Source: SAR116 cluster bacterium AG-325-I21
GTDB taxonomy: Bacteria; Pseudomonadota; Alphaproteobacteria; Puniceispirillales; Puniceispirillaceae
Assembly (NCBI GenBank): GCA_003282865.1
Contig: QBYK01000001.1
Span: forward strand, 36,419 to 100,418
Reading direction: 5' to 3'
DNA length: 64,000 nt
Shown: positions 59,397 through 64,000 of the stretch, piece by piece
Numbering within the stretch: the stretch's first letter is position 1
How the letters are laid out: each line of letters opens with the position of its first letter
Notes under the pieces: model-generated
Told to the model about the DNA's origin: nothing
Database searches by the model: none
The model's input: only the letters and a program-made list of their open reading frames with translations
Made by a program: the position numbers and the translations under genes

Positions 59397-59942
59397 TTAG
59401 TTGACAGCTTCCAACACACTAGAGGCGCGTAATTCGCGAGCACGGGACAGGACTAAGCCTTCTAATTTACGGCCGAGTGCTTCATCACGTCCAGCGTCCA
59501 CCCACTCAGCGCCGCGTTTGTTTTGCAGATAGACATGCACCGTGATCGCATCGGAGCGTAATTCGCGGCCAATTACAAACATGCTTAGTTTTAATCGTTG
59601 ATTGTTGCTGTCTTTAGACTGGTACCACTCAGTGACAATAGTCCCACCAAAAGTGTCGACATCATCAAGAGGTACAAATGATGCAATATCTAATGCCGCT
59701 CGCCATAATAAAGCGTTGACTGGAAGGCCGTCACTACTAGGTTCATCTTTTTTGCCTAGATCCATAAGTTTAATGCCATCGGCACTTGGCTTACCCGTCA
59801 ATATTGATATTGGCCCTTTAGACTCATCAACTGGTGCTGTATCCAAGCTGGAACAAGAAGAAAGTAATAAAACTGTTCCTACAGAAAATGACAATAGCTG
59901 TCCAACGCCGGCAAATTTGTAAATCTGATGAAATATTGCCAT
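59397..59942 (-). CDS. DUF3576 lipoprotein
   Basis: A predicted lipoprotein with lipobox LSSC (Cys30). The C-terminal domain contains PVNALLWRAALDIASFVPL and GGTIVTEWYQSKDSNNQR, the profile of the alphaproteobacterial family DUF3576, which is almost always beside leuS. The function is unknown; it may take part in envelope assembly together with LptE. It is 181 residues. The 155-base gap before leuS holds no gene that I can see. Confidence 0.9.
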   Translation of the reverse strand: MAIFHQIYKFAGVGQLLSFSVGTVLLLSSCSSLDTAPVDESKGPISILTGKPSADGIKLMDLGKKDEPSSDGLPVNALLWRAALDIASFVPLDDVDTFGGTIVTEWYQSKDSNNQRLKLSMFVIGRELRSDAITVHVYLQNKRGAEWVDAGRDEALGRKLEGLVLSRARELRASSVLEAVN

Positions 59943-60008
59943 TTAGGGCTCCTATGATTTTGACGCTTGCGCAACAATGCAAATAGGTATGGAATTTGTA
60001 AAGAAAAA

Positions 60009-60030
60009 AGGGAGGGGTGAGCCCCTCCCT
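60009..60030 (-). terminator. Intrinsic terminator of the porin gene
   Basis: A perfect 9-base-pair GC-rich stem (AGGGAGGGG/CCCCTCCCT) around a 4-base loop is followed, on the minus strand, by TTTTTT. It lies 30 bases after the porin stop, a textbook Rho-independent terminator. Confidence 0.93.
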
Positions 60031-60059
60031 TAATCTTCTATCCGCTATAATTTTGTCGA

Positions 60060-60926
60060 TTAGAATGACATATTCAGTGCGATCCAAGTGTAGTTTGCAC
60101 TACTGCCGTTTTCGTCAAGCTTTCCGCTTTCAGCGTTCAGTTTTACACCAGGTACGAGTGAGTAGCTTAGGCCAACGTTACTGGCTTTATCCTTTAAACC
60201 ATCTGCACCAGTTCCATTTGATGAGAAAGCTGCAAGTGTGATGCCGTTTCCGAGTGTGTATTTAACAGCGACGTCATTGGCTTTGTTGGTTGTACCGCTA
60301 GTGCTAGAGTTACCGACTGCAATAGTGAAACCAGCCAATGAGCCTCTAATACCAAATGATCTGTCATCATCTGCTGAACCATAGTAAACGCTTGCACCGC
60401 CCATAGCATACGTTACACCAATATCGGTTTTACCGTCTGTTGCGTCGTTATCCGCATCAGTTAGGTCTTTGGAAAAACCAACCTGTAAGCCTGAGATGTT
60501 TGGCGACATATAAGTGATGTCAGCTGCAGCGCCAATTCCGATCGCTGTGTCAGAATCACCGAGGCCACCCTGAGTTTCGATGTCGTTATTTCGGCCAAGA
60601 GCACCATCCATAGCAGAAGCTGCACTATCATCAAAGTCACCGAAGATGACTGTACCAAAATCGCCTTCAACCTGGATGTAAGCTGCTTCCATGTTTACTG
60701 TAGCGGCGCTGTTGTTTGTTAAAACACTCTTTGCTGTCCATGTCATGCCATTATCGGCGGCATTTACAGCTGTGATATTAATGTGACCATCATCACCGAA
60801 TGTTGTACCAGCATCATTAGAGGTATATTCCCACTCGTAGTTACCAGAAATTGAGATGTCGGCGTTTGCAGCCGTGACACCAGCAACAGCTACCAGAGCT
60901 GTTGTCGCAAGAAGAACCTTACGCAT
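60060..60926 (-). CDS. Outer-membrane porin
   Basis: A gram-negative porin of 288 residues with a signal peptide (MRKVLLATTALVAVAG, cleaved near ANA) and alternating beta-strand composition with many Gly, Asp and Thr. The C-terminal Phe (ALNMSF) is the Bam recognition signal. It is short for a 16-stranded barrel and may be a 12- to 14-strand type. GGGAG precedes its ATG. It has a strong terminator and is probably highly expressed. Confidence 0.9.
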   Translation of the reverse strand: MRKVLLATTALVAVAGVTAANADISISGNYEWEYTSNDAGTTFGDDGHINITAVNAADNGMTWTAKSVLTNNSAATVNMEAAYIQVEGDFGTVIFGDFDDSAASAMDGALGRNNDIETQGGLGDSDTAIGIGAAADITYMSPNISGLQVGFSKDLTDADNDATDGKTDIGVTYAMGGASVYYGSADDDRSFGIRGSLAGFTIAVGNSSTSGTTNKANDVAVKYTLGNGITLAAFSSNGTGADGLKDKASNVGLSYSLVPGVKLNAESGKLDENGSSANYTWIALNMSF

Positions 60927-60950
60927 GTTTAAATCTCCCTTAGAGAACTT

Positions 60951-60968
60951 ATTGTCACCATTGACAAT
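60951..60968. promoter_or_regulatory. Inverted repeat in the porin leader
   Basis: ATTGTCA and TGACAAT form a perfect 7-base inverted repeat with a 4-base loop (CCAT), 24 bases before the porin start codon. It may be an operator or an mRNA hairpin near the ribosome-binding site. Short AT-rich repeats can occur by chance. Confidence 0.4.
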
Positions 60969-61140
60969 GCCAACAAAATATTGATTACCATTAAATTATC
61001 AAGATCTGTCGCGATGAAAACGCAAAGTTTTTTCGAATGTGTGATATTTTTACAACAGTCTTGTCCATAACGAGCTAAATCTCTATAAAATTTAATAATA
61101 TTTTAGCAACAGATCGAAAAATTCAAGGATAGAAAATATT

Positions 61141-61842
61141 ATGCAAGATAGAGATTTAAAAGCCCTTTCTGCGGTTGATAACAATCTTGGGGCTATCCGT
61201 ACCAAAATCTTTGCAGCAGAACAGGCATATAAAATGCAATCGGGGTCTGACCGGCCAGTAACTTTGGTAGCCGTGAGTAAACGTCAGTCTGATGATCGGA
61301 TTGATGCGGCACTTATGGCGGGCCAGCGTGTGTTTGGTGAAAATCGTGTTCAAGAAGCCACTGGACGCTGGGCGCATCGTCGTAATTTGTACGCAGATTT
61401 GAAACTTCACCTGATTGGTCCATTACAAACCAATAAAGTCAGTGATGCTGTGACTTTATTCAATATCATAGAGGTTGTTGATCGTCCAAAATTGGCTAAA
61501 GCTCTTAGCGCTGAGATGATTTGCCAGAATCGTCAGCTTGAATGTTATATTCAGGTTAACACTGGCGAGGAAGAACAGAAATCTGGTATCGTTCCTGATG
61601 ATGCTGATGATTTCATTGTTTATTGTCGCGATGAGGCTAAGTTAAAAATTACTGGCTTGATGTGCATCCCACCAGTTAATGAAGAGGCGTCAATGCATTT
61701 TGCACTCTTAAAAACTATCGCTGAACGCAATAATATTTATACTCTATCTATGGGCATGAGCGATGATTTTGAGGAAGCAATCACTTTTGGCGCTAACTCT
61801 GTTCGGGTTGGATCAGCAATTTTTGGGCAACGAGAAGGTTAA
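61141..61842 (+). CDS. YggS-family PLP-binding protein
   Basis: A member of the YggS/PLPHP family, which binds pyridoxal phosphate and keeps its homeostasis. The PLP lysine is Lys47 in VAVSKRQ, followed by FGENRVQE, HLIGPLQTNK and LSMGMSDDFEEAI. At 233 residues it is standard. It is divergent from the porin and convergent with ribA, 5 bases apart. Confidence 0.95.
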   Translation: MQDRDLKALSAVDNNLGAIRTKIFAAEQAYKMQSGSDRPVTLVAVSKRQSDDRIDAALMAGQRVFGENRVQEATGRWAHRRNLYADLKLHLIGPLQTNKVSDAVTLFNIIEVVDRPKLAKALSAEMICQNRQLECYIQVNTGEEEQKSGIVPDDADDFIVYCRDEAKLKITGLMCIPPVNEEASMHFALLKTIAERNNIYTLSMGMSDDFEEAITFGANSVRVGSAIFGQREG

Positions 61843-61847
61843 AATTT

Positions 61848-62984
61848 TCATTGGTCTTTTTTGCTTGGACTCATGTGGCCTGTTCGATGTTTTTTTGTAG
61901 CTATGTAATGTTCATTGTGCGGATTGCTGGCAATGTCCATTCGTAATCGCTCTTTGACTTTAATCCCACAACGCTCAAGCTGGCTAATCTTATCAGGATT
62001 GTTGGTGATAAGTCGCAATTGCGTAATTCCAAGTGCATTAAGGATGCGTGCTGCGGGCAAAAAAACTCGTTCGTCTGTTGCGAAACCCAGTGCGTGATTA
62101 GCATCTACTGTATCAAAACCTTTGTCCTGTAATGCATAGGCTCGCATTTTGTTTAGCAATCCAATATCACGGCCTTCTTGTGCCAAATATATTAGTACGC
62201 CGCCGCCTTCGTTAGTCATCATGCGCATTGCAGTCTGCAATTGTTCTCCACAATCACATTTCAAGCTTCCTAAGACGTCGCCTGTAATACACTGCGAATG
62301 CAACCTTACAATCGGAGCCTCAACTCCAGTCCCTGTTCCAATTAAAACGGCAAAGTGGTCCTCATGCCCAACTTCGGCGCGAAACATGACAACTTCAGCA
62401 TCTTCTGCAACCGCCAGCGGCACTTTCGCGCGTGCGGTAATACGAGTCTTTATTTCATCTTGATTTTGATATGACTCCAGGTCTCTGGACTCCAGAACAA
62501 GAATATTGTGTTCCAACGCAAATCGGTCTTGCACCGCAATATCGCGGAAAGGTAGGCGCACAAGTAAAGCAGCCGGTAATAATTTGGAATTTCGCAACAA
62601 TCTCGTTGCATGATCTGCAATGGACCCTGCCCGTTCTGCGACGAGGTTAATTCCATCATCTTGGGCTAGAGGCGCGTGACCAAACACAAATTCAAATACA
62701 TGTCCTAATTGGTGGTTCGCAAGGGCAATCGTGGCAGCTGGCCAATCTTTGCGAAGGGAACGTCCCAGACTTTTTACTCGGTTTGCCGTCAGTACAAGAA
62801 GCGGACCGGAGCCAGCTAGTCGGCTCAAGTCTATAATATCATCAATATCAGCAAACTCCGCACCGCGGAACAGGGCTGCTTCACCATTATTCAGTCGAAG
62901 CATCACATGGCCCCCACGATGCAGCTCGGCGGCGGCACGTTCGGTCTTCATGTTGGCGTTTTTTGCACGCTTATCCTGCATCAT
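61848..62984 (-). CDS. ribA: GTP cyclohydrolase II with degenerate N-terminal domain
   Basis: RibA opens GTP to start riboflavin synthesis. The zinc ligands Cys242, Cys253 and Cys255 (counting from an upstream frame start at 63014) sit in HSQCITGDVLGSLKCDCGEQL, with EGRDIGL downstream. The N-terminal 190 residues look like a RibB (DHBP synthase) domain without the acidic active-site DDEDRENEGD stretch, so that half is probably inactive. The ATG at 62984, preceded by GAGG, is the likely start, giving 378 residues. Confidence 0.9.
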   Translation of the reverse strand: MMQDKRAKNANMKTERAAAELHRGGHVMLRLNNGEAALFRGAEFADIDDIIDLSRLAGSGPLLVLTANRVKSLGRSLRKDWPAATIALANHQLGHVFEFVFGHAPLAQDDGINLVAERAGSIADHATRLLRNSKLLPAALLVRLPFRDIAVQDRFALEHNILVLESRDLESYQNQDEIKTRITARAKVPLAVAEDAEVVMFRAEVGHEDHFAVLIGTGTGVEAPIVRLHSQCITGDVLGSLKCDCGEQLQTAMRMMTNEGGGVLIYLAQEGRDIGLLNKMRAYALQDKGFDTVDANHALGFATDERVFLPAARILNALGITQLRLITNNPDKISQLERCGIKVKERLRMDIASNPHNEHYIATKKHRTGHMSPSKKDQ

Positions 62985-63109
62985 AGAGCCTCGACATAGT
63001 TTATAGATATACAAGCAGCGTCAGAGTAGTTAAAATCTTTTAGGTATCAGATTAATACCTTTGTGTTCATTTTTCCACGAAACATTGATGTATTGAGTTG
63101 TGATAAAAA

Positions 63110-63829
63110 ATGCAAGTGATGTCCCCAAACGAAAGAAAAGAAATGGTTCTGTCTTCACGGATTTTAATCGTCGAAGACAATTCTTTTTTTCGCGCAATAT
63201 TGTGCCAACAGTTGACGCTTGAAGGGTTTAAACATGTCATAGAGATTGGCTTTCTCGCTAACTTTGATAACACGCTTCGTGATGCGAATCCCGATTTGGT
63301 CTTGCTGAGTAGCCAAATGCCAGACGGAAACAGCATGGATATTTGCCGAAGGTTACGCAGTAATGGTTTTTTCAAATCAATTGTTATGTTGATTCCCAAG
63401 GGTGCCGATGATGCTATTGCCCTCGGTCTTGAGGCTGGAGCAAGTAATTACATTACCAAACCGTTACGTATAGCCAAGCTTATAGCTCTTATCCGTTCAC
63501 AGTTGTTTCAGATTGGGACATTTGATGATATGCAATTTGAAATTGGCCATTTAAGTTTTGAGCCTGCAAATAAAATGCTTTTTGACATTGACAGTGACAG
63601 GATGCAGACGCTTACCGAAAAAGAAACAACAATTTTAAAATTCTTATATCAGTCTTTTCCGAGTGATATGAGTAAGGCACAGATCTTGGCGGAGGTCTGG
63701 GGGTTTCAAAATACTGTTAGTACGCATACTTTGGAAACTCACATATACCGTTTGCGCCAAAAAATTCGCCAACTTACTGACAAACAACTTGTCATGACCA
63801 CCGAAAACGGTTACCGGCTGACCGATTAG
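63110..63829 (+). CDS. Atypical OmpR/PhoB-type response regulator lacking the phospho-Asp
   Basis: An orphan two-domain regulator: CheY-like receiver (about residues 16-130) plus a winged-helix DNA-binding domain with ETHIYRLRQKIRQL and TTENGYRLTD. The acidic pocket Glu22-Asp23 and the conserved Lys in ITKP remain, but the position of the phosphorylated aspartate is Ser67 in NPDLVLLSSQMPDG (codon AGT at 63308-63310). The Thr/Ser switch site is also altered. It probably works without phosphorylation. No histidine kinase is near. Confidence 0.9.
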   Translation: MQVMSPNERKEMVLSSRILIVEDNSFFRAILCQQLTLEGFKHVIEIGFLANFDNTLRDANPDLVLLSSQMPDGNSMDICRRLRSNGFFKSIVMLIPKGADDAIALGLEAGASNYITKPLRIAKLIALIRSQLFQIGTFDDMQFEIGHLSFEPANKMLFDIDSDRMQTLTEKETTILKFLYQSFPSDMSKAQILAEVWGFQNTVSTHTLETHIYRLRQKIRQLTDKQLVMTTENGYRLTD

Positions 63830-63836
63830 ATGAGCT

Positions 63837-64000
63837 ATGAATAGGTTTTTTAGGCCCTGTGATCATCAAGCACAACACAACAACGAAATGGTTGCAAAAA
63901 TTATTATGCCAACGGCCACCCTGGTCGAAGCCTTTGTGACCCTTGAGATCCCAAAAAAAGCTTTTTTTAAAATAGGCCTGAATTTAAAAACAGCGCCCAC
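63837..64000 (+). CDS. Possible start of an uncharacterised protein (cut by window edge)
   Basis: A frame stays open from an ATG at 63837 to the window end (54 codons), with no strong ribosome-binding site. I recognise no motif. An opposite-strand frame is also open in part of this stretch, so even the coding nature is unsure. Confidence 0.25.
   Translation, partial: MNRFFRPCDHQAQHNNEMVAKIIMPTATLVEAFVTLEIPKKAFFKIGLNLKTAP

Noticed and set aside
1..64000. Mobile elements, CRISPR arrays, tRNA or rRNA genes, defence islands
   Set aside because: I read all gaps and gene products and found no transposase, integrase, repeat array, cloverleaf or defence protein signature.

Overview
This window reads as an ordinary, gene-dense chromosomal segment of a free-living alphaproteobacterium with a base composition that looks like the low-to-mid 40s percent GC by eye. 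The gene orders lnt-metK, tsaB-rimI-miaB-phoH-ybeY-corC, trpS-murJ-glnD-mutS, ppsR-maf-coaE-dnaQ, hemE-hemJ-rho and mnmE-mnmG-rsmG-parA-parB-holA-lptE-leuS are typical of that class. Low GC, small intergenic gaps and frequent 1-4 base overlaps suggest a streamlined marine lineage such as SAR116/Puniceispirillales. That placement is inference; only the class is well supported.

Layout. 1-7.2 kb: a leftward cluster for tRNA modification, rRNA maturation, lipoprotein acylation and SAM synthesis (tsaB, rimI, miaB, phoH, ybeY, corC, lnt, 5' part of metK). 7.3-9.7 kb: a convergent envelope pair (polysaccharide-deacetylase-like protein and Bax-like glucosaminidase). 9.7-18.7 kb: nfu, trpS, murJ, glnD, mutS, all leftward, divergent from a malic enzyme-phosphotransacetylase fusion. 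21.2-31 kb: a PfkB sugar/nucleoside kinase, an unknown lipoprotein, nth, dapB, then the heat-shock block dnaJ, dnaK, grpE, hrcA with an unrecognised lysine-tailed protein inside it. 31-38 kb: rightward rph-rdgB-hemW and rsmI-BON lipoprotein-gshB, separated by a leftward LpoA-like lipoprotein. 38-43 kb: HIT, GNAT, XRE, Smr, Tim44-like, FxsA, SecB. 42.4-45.3 kb: ppsR-maf-coaE-dnaQ, leftward.

45.3-45.7 kb is an AT-rich, gene-free gap between divergent ppsR and hemE with several DnaA-box-like 9-mers. This is the place where the Caulobacter-type chromosomal origin sits next to hemE, so I call it the candidate oriC. Rightward from it run hemE-hemJ-rho, mnmE-mnmG-rsmG and parA-parB. Two perfect 16-base parS palindromes lie inside coding sequence (in an ogt-type gene and in rsmG), 3.3 and 7.1 kb from the gap. 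The segment from 45 to 55 kb is therefore the origin and partitioning domain. 55-64 kb holds holA-lptE-leuS, a DUF3576 lipoprotein, a porin with a clear intrinsic terminator, a YggS-family protein, ribA and an atypical response regulator that lacks the phosphoacceptor aspartate.

I saw no mobile elements, CRISPR arrays, phage genes, rRNA or tRNA genes. I did not find a new multi-gene system. The points most worth following are the candidate origin with its coding parS sites, the uncharacterised lysine-rich protein next to hrcA, the phospho-dead response regulator, and the sigma-32-type promoter upstream of dnaK.
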